From: Akkermansia muciniphila
GTDB taxonomy: Bacteria > Verrucomicrobiota > Verrucomicrobiia > Verrucomicrobiales > Akkermansiaceae
DNA: 64,000 bases
Direction: 5' to 3'
Assembly (NCBI RefSeq): GCF_900184965.1
Contig: NZ_FXYA01000185.1
Span: 62,001-126,000, forward strand
Shown: positions 45,039 through 53,081 of the stretch, piece after piece
Position numbering within the stretch: position 1 is the stretch's first letter
How the letters are laid out: each line of letters opens with the position of its first letter
The notes under the pieces: generated by a model
The model's input: the letters and a program-made list of their open reading frames with translations, nothing else
Databases searched by the model: none
What the model was told of the DNA's origin: nothing
Program-made: the position numbers and the translations under genes

Positions 45039-45825
45039 GCCGTCAAAAGCTTATTACGTGGAGGGCGTCCACCGTTTCTGGATCGATGAAGGCTACGTGG
45101 TGTGCCGCATTGAATGCTCGGATTATTATGCCCGGCAGGCGCAGAATTTCTGCGGGGGATGCAAGGAAATGGATTTTTTGCTGTATCATCCGGAACGCCG
45201 GGATCTGTGGCTGGTGGAAGTGAAGGATTACCGTTTTGACGCCCGGCCCAAGGTGGGGGAACTGGTCTGCGCCCTGAGCCGCAAGGTCCGGGATACGATG
45301 TTCCTCCTCCGGGCCGCTTCCGTGGCCGCCCCGGATGAGGAGCCGGCGGAGGGCATTTCCCTGAGGGATTTTTCCATTCAGGCCTCAGGAGCGGAAACGC
45401 TTCATCTGGCCTTTCTGCTGGAAATGGGCATGGGCGGCGTCTGGACGGACGGCGGCCTGCTGGCGAATGTCAAGAACCTGCTGGTGGGGTCCATGCGTTT
45501 TCTGGATGCGGAACTGGTTTGCGCGCCCATTACCTATCCCCGCCGCATCGGCCCCTGGCGCGTGACCTCCGCCCACGGGGAGGTGAGCAAGCGGGTGGAA
45601 ATCCGGCGCGCCAGAAAATTGGCGGAAATCCAGGAGCAGAGGCGGCGGGAGCGGCTGAACGCGCAGGACGAGGGGGCCTGGCAGGAAAAGAGCCGGGAAG
45701 GTGCCGGTTCCCATGCGGCCCCGGCGGAGGAAAGGATGCCCCAGTGGAAGCGGCGTCTCCGGCAGCGCATGAACGGAGAAAGCGCGAACCACGAAGGGCG
45801 GCGCAGAAAAAGGAAGCGGGAATGA
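45028..45825 (+). CDS. PD-(D/E)XK-like protein partnered with the ATPase
   Basis: 265 residues. The core at about residues 45-75 reads EMDFLLYHPERRDLWLVEVK followed by DYR, a D-x(n)-ExK arrangement of PD-(D/E)XK nucleases, with an upstream Glu in RIECSDYYARQ. A CGGC pair lies just before. The C-terminal 70 residues are very basic and charged, ending RRRKRKRE, consistent with nucleic-acid binding. Start overlaps the ATPase stop by 11 nt, so the two are co-expressed. I do not recognise a named family; nuclease activity is inferred from the motif. Confidence 0.6.
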   Translation: MSHKPSKAYYVEGVHRFWIDEGYVVCRIECSDYYARQAQNFCGGCKEMDFLLYHPERRDLWLVEVKDYRFDARPKVGELVCALSRKVRDTMFLLRAASVAAPDEEPAEGISLRDFSIQASGAETLHLAFLLEMGMGGVWTDGGLLANVKNLLVGSMRFLDAELVCAPITYPRRIGPWRVTSAHGEVSKRVEIRRARKLAEIQEQRRRERLNAQDEGAWQEKSREGAGSHAAPAEERMPQWKRRLRQRMNGESANHEGRRRKRKRE

Positions 45826-45989
45826 GGCCTGCGCCGGCTAAGGCCTTATTGCCGGGAAGAGCCCCGGCCCGGAACGGTGCGGACCTGTCCTGCGGCGGCT
45901 GTCTGGCATGTCTCGGAAAAAAGTTTTATTTTACAAGGACTCGCGTATCATGCCGCCCTATTCATTAACTTCTGTGTGCTAACCACATT

Positions 45990-48440
45990 ATGTCTGACAG
46001 AATGCCACCAAGTCCTCCCCGTCCTCCCAAATTTCCCGGCTCCGGCAGGCCCGAATCCCCCAACTGGGGCGTGTGGGTCATGGTACTTCTCATTGTAGGC
46101 GTCCTTGCGTTTGGCTTTTTCACCCCTGAATCTTTCGGGCTGGGCCCCCGCAAGGAAAATCTGGAATCCTTTGAAGCCCAGTATAAGGCGGGGCGCGTGG
46201 TGCTGAACGATCCCAAGGCCCCCGTGGAAGTGGTGCTGAGCGAGAACGGTTCCGAAGGCGTTATTCACGCGCTGGTGTACAGGAAGGAAATTCAGCCGAA
46301 GGTGGAAATGACCCCCTTTGCGCTGACTTATTCCATGTCCCTTCCGGACCGCGACAAGCCTTTGCTGAATGAGCTTTCCGGCTACAGGGTGGTGGAGAGC
46401 CCGTACCGGACGGAAGAAGGAAAGAATGTTTCCCTCATTCCCGAGGGAGCGCAGAAGCTCTCCGTGCCCGAATTCAACCGCCTGGCCCTGGAAGGCCGCA
46501 TTGCCGGAGGAAAAGACGGAATCGTCCTGGCGGAAGACGGCAACCAGAACGTGCTGGTCGGCCAGATTGTCACCCGTATCTGGCCCGCGGCCACGGGAGA
46601 CGCCTCCGTGGACAAGCAGCGTTTTGAACGCGTGGAAGTGCCTTTTACCCTGGAGTTCCAGGGAGACCGCGTCAAGCAGCTGCTGGGGCCGGATACGAAG
46701 TTCAAGCGTGAATCCGGCTCCTGGGGCGGCATCCTGCTGAATCTGCTGCCCATCGTGCTCATTCTGGTGATTCTGTTCTTCATGTTCCGCGCGCAGAGCG
46801 GCGGAGCCCGGGGAGCCATGAGCTTCGGCAAAAGCCGGGCGCGCCTCATCTCCCCGGACAAGAACAAGGTGACGTTCAAGGATGTGGCCGGCATCAGCGA
46901 AGCCAAGGAGGAAGTGTGGGAACTGGTGGAGTTTCTGCGCAATCCGGAAAAATTCCGTGACCTGGGCGCCACCATTCCCCGCGGCGTGCTGATGGTCGGG
47001 GCTCCCGGCACGGGCAAGACCCTGCTGGCGCGGGCCATTGCCGGGGAATCCAAGGCTTCCTTCTATTCCATCAGCGGTTCGGACTTTGTGGAAATGTTCG
47101 TGGGGGTGGGCGCGAGCCGCGTCCGCGACATGTTTGAACAGGCCAAAAGGACGGCTCCCAGCCTGATTTTCATTGATGAAATTGACGCTGTGGGCCGTCA
47201 GCGCGGCTACGGCATGGGCGGCGGCAATGACGAACGGGAACAGACGCTGAACGCCCTGCTGGTGGAAATGGACGGTTTTGAAAACAACTCCAATGTAATC
47301 GTGATTGCCGCCACCAACCGTGCGGACATCCTGGACCCAGCCCTGCTGCGTCCCGGCCGCTTCGACCGGCAGGTGGTGGTGAACCTGCCGGACGTCCGGG
47401 GGCGCGAACAGATCCTGCAGGTGCATGCCAGAAAAGTGAAGATGGCGCCCGGAGTCAGCTTTGAGCGGATTGCCCGCGGCACGTCCGGCTTTTCCGGTGC
47501 CCAGCTGGCCAACCTGGTCAATGAAGCCGCCCTGCTGACCGCCCGCAAGGGGCTGAAGGAGATTACGGAGGCCGAATTGGAAGAAGCCCGCGACAAGGTC
47601 AGCTGGGGGCGTGAACGCCGCAGCCTGGCGATTAACGAACGGGGGCGCCGCATTACCGCCGTGCATGAGGCGGGGCATGCCATCTGCCTGTTGAAAACAC
47701 CGCACAGCGAGCCGCTGCACCGGGTGACCATTGTTCCCCGCGGCGGGGCCCTCGGCATGACCATGTGGCTTCCTTCCGACGACAAGATGCACCAGCTCCG
47801 GTCCGAAATGCTGGACCAGCTCGTCGTGGCGATGGGCGGGCGCTGCGCCGAACAAATCGTTTTTGGTGATGTGACCAGCGGTGCTACCGGAGACATCAAG
47901 AGCGCCACCAACCTGGCGCGGCGCATGGTGTGCGAATTCGGCATGAGCGAAAAACTGGGGCTGATTGAGTACGGAGAACACCAGGGAGAAGTTTATATTG
48001 CCCGCGACCTGGGGACGCGTTCCCGCAATTATTCCGAATCCACGGCGGAGCTGATTGACTCGGAAGTCCGCTTCCTGGTGGACAGCGCTTATGAACGCGC
48101 CATGGCCATCCTGACGGAAAACCGGGACAAGCTGGACATTCTGACGGAGGCCCTGATGGAGTTTGAAACGCTGGAAGGTTCCCAGGTCATGGATATTCTG
48201 GAATACGGGGAAATGAAAAACCCTCCCTCCAGGGTGACTCCGCCCCCCATGCCTTCCGAAGTGGAGGAACAGCCCGGGAAGGATGATTCCGGCCATACCG
48301 AGAAGAAAGAAGCTGAAGAGACCCGCGCGGACGGCGCTGAAGAACGGAAGATGGAAGGGGAACTGGAACAGGCGGAACGGGACCCCTTCTCCTACAATCC
48401 CGTTGATGAGTTCGGCAAGGACGGCGGAGAAAAGAAATAA
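45990..48440 (+). CDS. ftsH: ATP-dependent zinc metalloprotease FtsH
   Basis: 816 residues. A membrane-anchored hexameric protease that degrades misfolded membrane proteins and some regulators. Order: N-terminal cytoplasmic Pro-rich tail, transmembrane 1 (about 28-48), periplasmic domain, transmembrane 2 (about 245-264), AAA+ domain with Walker A GAPGTGKT near residue 335, Walker [15 protein letters not shown], the second region of homology RPGRFDRQV, and the zinc site HEAGHA near residue 556. It is longer than the usual 610-700 because of a Pro-rich N-terminus and a charged Glu/Lys-rich C-terminal extension of about 80 residues. rsfS follows closely. Confidence 0.97.
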   Translation: MSDRMPPSPPRPPKFPGSGRPESPNWGVWVMVLLIVGVLAFGFFTPESFGLGPRKENLESFEAQYKAGRVVLNDPKAPVEVVLSENGSEGVIHALVYRKEIQPKVEMTPFALTYSMSLPDRDKPLLNELSGYRVVESPYRTEEGKNVSLIPEGAQKLSVPEFNRLALEGRIAGGKDGIVLAEDGNQNVLVGQIVTRIWPAATGDASVDKQRFERVEVPFTLEFQGDRVKQLLGPDTKFKRESGSWGGILLNLLPIVLILVILFFMFRAQSGGARGAMSFGKSRARLISPDKNKVTFKDVAGISEAKEEVWELVEFLRNPEKFRDLGATIPRGVLMVGAPGTGKTLLARAIAGESKASFYSISGSDFVEMFVGVGASRVRDMFEQAKRTAPSLIFIDEIDAVGRQRGYGMGGGNDEREQTLNALLVEMDGFENNSNVIVIAATNRADILDPALLRPGRFDRQVVVNLPDVRGREQILQVHARKVKMAPGVSFERIARGTSGFSGAQLANLVNEAALLTARKGLKEITEAELEEARDKVSWGRERRSLAINERGRRITAVHEAGHAICLLKTPHSEPLHRVTIVPRGGALGMTMWLPSDDKMHQLRSEMLDQLVVAMGGRCAEQIVFGDVTSGATGDIKSATNLARRMVCEFGMSEKLGLIEYGEHQGEVYIARDLGTRSRNYSESTAELIDSEVRFLVDSAYERAMAILTENRDKLDILTEALMEFETLEGSQVMDILEYGEMKNPPSRVTPPPMPSEVEEQPGKDDSGHTEKKEAEETRADGAEERKMEGELEQAERDPFSYNPVDEFGKDGGEKK

Positions 48441-48461
48441 TTCAATAGAAACGAATCGAAT

Positions 48462-48812
48462 ATGGTAGCCAACGATGCGATGGAACTGGCCAGGATGTGC
48501 GCCCGCGCCGCGGATGACGCCAAGGCCGAAAATGTGCGGGTGTACGACTTGCGGGGCATGTCTTCCCTGACGGATTTCATGGTAGTGTGCACGGGGTTGT
48601 CCGTCCCCCATCTGCGAGCCGTCATCCGGGAGCTGGAAGAAGCCGTTCGGGAAAAGGCGGGAGCCCTCCCCACCTATGTGGAAGATACGCCTGTGGCATT
48701 GTGGTCCGTAGTGGACTACATTGACGTGATGGTTCACATCATGGGGCAGGAAACGCGCGAATTCTACGGTATGGACACCCTGTGGAAGGATGCCCCCGTG
48801 GTGGAATATTAA
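48462..48812 (+). CDS. rsfS: Ribosomal silencing factor RsfS
   Basis: 116 residues of the Iojap/RsfS family, which binds ribosomal protein uL14 and blocks subunit joining when nutrients are limiting. Marks: VYDLRGMSSLTDFMVVCTGLS near residue 27, VPHLRAVIRELEEAV and the C-terminal LWSVVDYIDVMVHIMGQETREFYGMDTLW. It starts 21 nt after ftsH and ends at a strong terminator, so it likely shares the ftsH transcript. Confidence 0.95.
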   Translation: MVANDAMELARMCARAADDAKAENVRVYDLRGMSSLTDFMVVCTGLSVPHLRAVIRELEEAVREKAGALPTYVEDTPVALWSVVDYIDVMVHIMGQETREFYGMDTLWKDAPVVEY

Positions 48813-49127
48813 TTACTCCAATCTGACTTCACACCGTGCCGCATCCGGTTGCGGCACGGTTTTTTCTTTTCTGGAATAAATGGCCTGTTGTTTGCCGCGC
48901 TTCGCAAAAAGATGGCAGTCTGCATGGCCGGGTTCTTCCGCATGAGGGCCTGTTTCCGGAGAGGAAGAGAAAAGACGCGATAATGGCAGAGGCAACGCAT
49001 TTTCTTTGCGGGGCTTTGGATGATTCTTCCCTGGCTTTTCCTTGGAAAAGGGGAGTGGAGCCCCGGTTCTAACAAGATTCCAACCTTGCCTTGAAGCCGC
49101 AATCGGATTACTCTTTCACCGTTATTT
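48813..49127 (+). other. Intergenic region between rsfS and mutS
   Basis: 315 nt. Contains the terminator at 48833-48870. The remainder shows no gene or clear regulatory site; the mutS promoter is not obvious. Confidence 0.55.
48833..48870 (+). terminator. Rho-independent terminator after rsfS
   Basis: A perfect 11-bp stem (48833-48843 with 48850-48860) and a loop of 6 nt, followed by a run rich in T (TTTTTCTTTT). Confidence 0.9.
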
Positions 49128-51629
49128 ATGAGTAGTTCCGGACCTGCCTCAACCCCGATGATGGATCAGTACCTTCGCATGAAGAAGGGCTTGCCGGAAG
49201 ACGTGCTGCTGTTTTTCCGGCTGGGGGATTTTTACGAAATGTTTTTTGAGGACGCCAAGGAGGCCTCCGCCATTTTGGGCCTGACGCTGACCAAGCGCCA
49301 CGGCATTCCGATGTGCGGGGTGCCCCACCACAGCGCGGAAGGGTATATCGGACGGCTGGTGAAGGGAGGAAAGCGGGTGGCTATTGCGGAGCAGACCACC
49401 ATTCCGCAGCCGGGCAAACTGGTGGAGCGGGAATTGACCCGCGTGATTTCCGCCGGAACCCTGGCGGATATGAATTTGCTGGATTCCTCCCGCCATAATT
49501 ACATTGTGGCGTTGTACAGGGACAAGAAGCGCTTCGGCCTGGCATGCGTGGACCATACCACGGGGGAATTTTCCGTGGCCCAGTTCGAACACATGGATTT
49601 GCTTCTGGACGAGCTGTCCCGCATCAATCCCTCCGAACTCCTGGTCAGCGACGAGCAGACGGACTGCTTCCCCGGAACCCACCCCACGCTTTATTACGAC
49701 GGATATACTTTTCTGCCTTCCACGGCCATTCCCAATTTGCTGAGCCATTTCCGGGTGCATTCCCTGGACGGCTTCGGCTGCGGGGAGATGACTGCCGCCC
49801 TGGGTGCGTCCGGCGCGGTGCTCCATTATCTGAGCTACCAGCTCCGCCGCCCTACGGACCATTTGCGCCGCATTTCCGTGCGCGCCACGGAGAACGCCGT
49901 GCTGATTGACCAGGCCAGCCAGAGGAATCTGGATCTGGTGGATTCCCGCGGCGGCGTGAAGCTTTCCCTGCTGGGAACCCTGGACAGGACAAGCACCCCC
50001 ATGGGCGCGCGCAAACTCCGGGACTGGCTGCTCCACCCCCTGTGCGATCTGGAAAAGCTTCTGGCGAGGCAGGAGGTGATCGCCGTTCTGCTGCAGGAGC
50101 CCTACCTGATGAGCAAGCTGAGGGAGAGCCTGAAGAATGTGCGGGACATGGAGCGGCTGACGGGGCGCATTTCCCAGGGCGCCGGGAATGCCCGCGACCT
50201 TCAGGCGCTGGCTTCCTCCCTGTCGCGCATCCCCGCGCTCAGGGATGATTTGGAATCCCTGCCCGGCGGCGGGGAGATGCTGGAGAGCATCCGTTCCCGC
50301 ATGGGCTGTTTTGATGAGCTGGTGGATTTGCTCCAGCGCGCCCTGGTGGAGGAACCGCCCGTGACCATCAAGGAGGGCGGCATCATCAGGGAAGGGTATC
50401 ACGCCGGTCTGGATGAATTGCGGCTGGCTTCCCGCGACGGGAAGGAGTGGCTGGCACGGCTGCAGGAGAAGGAGCGCAAGCGCACGGGAATTGATTCCCT
50501 GAAAATTCGCTTTAATAACGTCTTCGGTTATTACATTGAAGTAACGAAGAGCCATTACGATAAAGTGCCCCCGGATTACCAGCGCAAGCAGACGCTGGTG
50601 AACGCGGAGCGCTTTATTACCCCGGAGCTCAAGCAGATGGAGAATACCATCCTGGGGGCGGACGAGCGTTCCCGCCAGGTGGAGTATGAGCAGTTCCTCC
50701 TGTTGCGTGAGGAAGTGGGCCGCCACATTGACGATATCCAGATGACGGCGGACGCCATGGCGGATCTGGACGTGCTGCTGGGACTGGCGGAGGGCGCGCA
50801 GCAGTACCGGTACTGTCGCCCCGTTCTGGACAATTCCATGACCCTGCGCATTGTCAATGGCCGCCATCCCGTTATTGAGCAGAATGTTTCCGGCGATGTG
50901 TTCGTTCCCAACGACGCTTTTCTGGAACCGGAGGAAAACCGCCTTATTCTGCTGACCGGGCCCAATATGGCGGGCAAGAGCACCTATATCCGCCAGGTGG
51001 CCCTGATTACGCTGATGGCCCAGATTGGAGCGTATGTGCCGGCGGAAGCCGCCCACATCGGTTTGGTGGACCGCATTTTCTGCCGCGTGGGAGCCAGCGA
51101 CGACCTGGCGCGCGGCCAGTCCACCTTTATGGTGGAGATGAGCGAAACTTCCCTGATTCTGAATAACGCTACGGAGCGCTCCCTGATTATTCTGGATGAA
51201 ATCGGGCGGGGCACGGCCACCTTTGACGGTCTTTCCATCGCCTGGGCCGTGGCGGAATACCTGCATGACGAGCTGAAGTCCCGCACCCTGTTCGCTACGC
51301 ATTATCATGAGCTGACGGATTTGGCCAATTCCAGGCAGGGCGTGCAGAATTACAATGTGGCCGTGCGGGAGTGGAAGGAGGAAATCGTGTTTCTGCGCAA
51401 GATTGTGCCGGGAGCGGCGGACAAGTCCTACGGCATTCAGGTGGCCCGACTGGCCGGCATGCCTGCCGTCATTGTGGACCGCGCCAAGGCCATCCTGTCC
51501 CATCTGGAGATGAATTCCACGCGCCCCAGGAAAAAGGGGCGCTCCCGGCTGGCGGAACCGAGAGCCAAGAATACGGACATGGACGATGATATGCCTGTCG
51601 GGGAATATGCTCAGCTGGAGTTGTTCTGA
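49128..51629 (+). CDS. mutS: DNA mismatch repair protein MutS
   Basis: 833 residues. Binds mismatches and starts repair. The N-terminal mismatch-recognition motif GDFYEMFFEDA (near residue 32, the Phe-x-Glu), a connector and lever region, the clamp KIRFNNVFGYYIEVTKSH near residue 459, and the ABC-type ATPase with GPNMAGKST near residue 611, LILDEIGRGTATFDG near residue 686 and THYHELTDL near residue 723. Standard length. It overlaps nothing upstream; the DEDDh exonuclease starts 1 nt after the stop. Confidence 0.97.
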   Translation: MSSSGPASTPMMDQYLRMKKGLPEDVLLFFRLGDFYEMFFEDAKEASAILGLTLTKRHGIPMCGVPHHSAEGYIGRLVKGGKRVAIAEQTTIPQPGKLVERELTRVISAGTLADMNLLDSSRHNYIVALYRDKKRFGLACVDHTTGEFSVAQFEHMDLLLDELSRINPSELLVSDEQTDCFPGTHPTLYYDGYTFLPSTAIPNLLSHFRVHSLDGFGCGEMTAALGASGAVLHYLSYQLRRPTDHLRRISVRATENAVLIDQASQRNLDLVDSRGGVKLSLLGTLDRTSTPMGARKLRDWLLHPLCDLEKLLARQEVIAVLLQEPYLMSKLRESLKNVRDMERLTGRISQGAGNARDLQALASSLSRIPALRDDLESLPGGGEMLESIRSRMGCFDELVDLLQRALVEEPPVTIKEGGIIREGYHAGLDELRLASRDGKEWLARLQEKERKRTGIDSLKIRFNNVFGYYIEVTKSHYDKVPPDYQRKQTLVNAERFITPELKQMENTILGADERSRQVEYEQFLLLREEVGRHIDDIQMTADAMADLDVLLGLAEGAQQYRYCRPVLDNSMTLRIVNGRHPVIEQNVSGDVFVPNDAFLEPEENRLILLTGPNMAGKSTYIRQVALITLMAQIGAYVPAEAAHIGLVDRIFCRVGASDDLARGQSTFMVEMSETSLILNNATERSLIILDEIGRGTATFDGLSIAWAVAEYLHDELKSRTLFATHYHELTDLANSRQGVQNYNVAVREWKEEIVFLRKIVPGAADKSYGIQVARLAGMPAVIVDRAKAILSHLEMNSTRPRKKGRSRLAEPRAKNTDMDDDMPVGEYAQLELF

Positions 51630-51630
51630 T

Positions 51631-52224
51631 ATGCCTCCGCTTTCGGATACAATCGGCGGCCTGCGTTTCGCCGCCATTGATTTTGAATCCGCCGGCGCGG
51701 CCCGGGGGGAGACGGACCAGCCCGTCCAGATAGGCATAGCCGCATGTTCCCGCCTGGAGGACGAACCTGAGTTGTGGACTTCCTATATTGCGGTGGAGAA
51801 GCCGGTTTTATGGTCCGCCTCCCAGGTGCACGGCATTACTACGGAGATGCTGGCGGATGCCCCGTCTTTTCCTTCCCTGTGGCCGGAGATACGTTCCCGG
51901 TTGGGGCAGGCCGTGGTGGTGGGGCATAATCCGGCTACGGAACGGAAGTTCCTGCGGCGGTTTCCAGGCCACGGCTTCGGTCCGTGGCTGGATACGCTGG
52001 CTTTGGGCAGGATGTGCGTCCCCGGTCTGGAGGATTATTCCCTGTCTTCTTTGTGCGGCGCCCTGGGGTTGACCTGTTCCGTGGAGGCGTTGCTTCCTGC
52101 GCGCCGCTGGCATGACGCTTTGTATGATGCGCTGGCAAGCCTGCTGATTGTCCGTTTTCTGGTAAAGGAATTGAATTTGTCCGGCCAGCCCCTGGAGGTA
52201 TTGGGCAAGGCGGTGAGAACATGA
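51631..52224 (+). CDS. DEDDh-type 3'-5' exonuclease
   Basis: 197 residues from ATG 51631. The three exonuclease sites are visible: ExoI AIDFES (D-x-E), ExoII VVGHNPATERKFL (the asparagine-type variant), and ExoIII ARRWHDALYDALAS (H-x4-D pattern). It resembles the epsilon subunit or oligoribonuclease group of DnaQ-like enzymes. It starts 1 nt after mutS, so it probably is translated from the same mRNA, consistent with a role in repair or replication editing. An in-frame start 45 nt upstream overlaps mutS and is less likely. Confidence 0.85.
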   Translation: MPPLSDTIGGLRFAAIDFESAGAARGETDQPVQIGIAACSRLEDEPELWTSYIAVEKPVLWSASQVHGITTEMLADAPSFPSLWPEIRSRLGQAVVVGHNPATERKFLRRFPGHGFGPWLDTLALGRMCVPGLEDYSLSSLCGALGLTCSVEALLPARRWHDALYDALASLLIVRFLVKELNLSGQPLEVLGKAVRT

Positions 52225-52275
52225 TTTTCCCGGCAGGGGAAAGAATGCTTTTCCGGGCCGCGTATTCGGAAAAAG

Positions 52276-53007
52276 ATGAATGCTTCTGTTTTCTCTGCCG
52301 TTTTTTTATTGCTCTCCTTTGCTTCTTCTGCCGTGTATGCGGCTCCTGCTGATGAGGCTCCGGATCCGCCCGATGTTCCCAAACTGAATACCCAGCCGTG
52401 GGTTCCGGCCCGTTACAGGGCGGTTCGGGAAAATTTGCTGGGGAAGGAATGCGGCATTCTGTTCGTGGGGGATTCCATTACGGAATGCTGGGAACGGGAA
52501 GGTGCCGCGCTGTGGAAGAGGCTGTTTCTGCCGATGAAGGCGGTCAACTTCGGAGTGAGCGGGGACAGGACGGACAGCATGCTGTGGCGTATGGAGGATA
52601 CGAAACTGGCGGTCAAGACTTCCCCCCGCTATTGCGTTTTACTGGCCGGGACGAATAATATCGGCCGCTGGAAGGGGAGGCAAGCCGCGGCGCAGACGGT
52701 GAAGGGCATCCGGGAGATAGCCGTACGCCTGTTGAAGAAGTTTCCGGAGACCCGTTTGATCCTGATGGAGGTGACTCCCTACGGCTCCGATCCCGGCAGC
52801 CCGTTGCGCAGGAGGCAGGAGGAGATTAACCGTTTACTGCGCAGGCTTGAGCTTCCGAGGACCACTATTTTGTCCATTAACGGTAGCCTGCTGAAGCCGG
52901 ACGGGACGTTCAGGGAGGGCATGTTCAGGGATCATGTCCATTTAACGGAGAAGGGTTATCAGGCATGGGCGGACGCGTTGCTGCCGCTGTTGAACGGGGA
53001 AGGGTAA
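52276..53007 (+). CDS. Exported SGNH/GDSL hydrolase
   Basis: 243 residues. A signal peptide (hydrophobic residues 6-20, cleavage near VYAAP) is followed by the four SGNH blocks: FVGDSITECW near residue 62 with the nucleophilic serine, NFGVSGDRTDSML (block II glycine), LLAGTNNIGRW (block III asparagine) and FRDHVHLTEKGYQAW (block V, D-x-x-H). This resembles the platelet-activating-factor acetylhydrolase-like group. It would deacylate an ester, possibly O-acetyl groups on mucin sugars or lipids; substrate not determined. Confidence 0.9.
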   Translation: MNASVFSAVFLLLSFASSAVYAAPADEAPDPPDVPKLNTQPWVPARYRAVRENLLGKECGILFVGDSITECWEREGAALWKRLFLPMKAVNFGVSGDRTDSMLWRMEDTKLAVKTSPRYCVLLAGTNNIGRWKGRQAAAQTVKGIREIAVRLLKKFPETRLILMEVTPYGSDPGSPLRRRQEEINRLLRRLELPRTTILSINGSLLKPDGTFREGMFRDHVHLTEKGYQAWADALLPLLNGEG

Positions 53008-53047
53008 GTTTTCTCCGTTTCCTGCTGCCCGGCATGGCCTGGGGGGA

Positions 53048-53066
53048 GGGCGGCGGATTGCCGCCC
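53048..53066. terminator. Hairpin between convergent genes
   Basis: A perfect 7-bp G+C stem (53048-53054 with 53060-53066) with a GGATT loop, between the SGNH hydrolase and the dsbD-like gene. No U-tract. Confidence 0.35.
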
Positions 53067-53081
53067 GCATGGCAAGACGTC

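Noticed and set aside
45851-45868. Small hairpin between the nuclease-like gene and ftsH
   Set aside because: Six-base-pair G+C stem without a U-tract; not strong enough to call a terminator.
45948-48737. 929-codon open frame antisense to ftsH
   Set aside because: Shadow frame; no recognisable motif and it covers the whole of ftsH and rsfS in reverse.
49149-51737. 862-codon open frame antisense to mutS
   Set aside because: A shadow of the mutS codon pattern; His/Gln/Leu-rich translation without domains.
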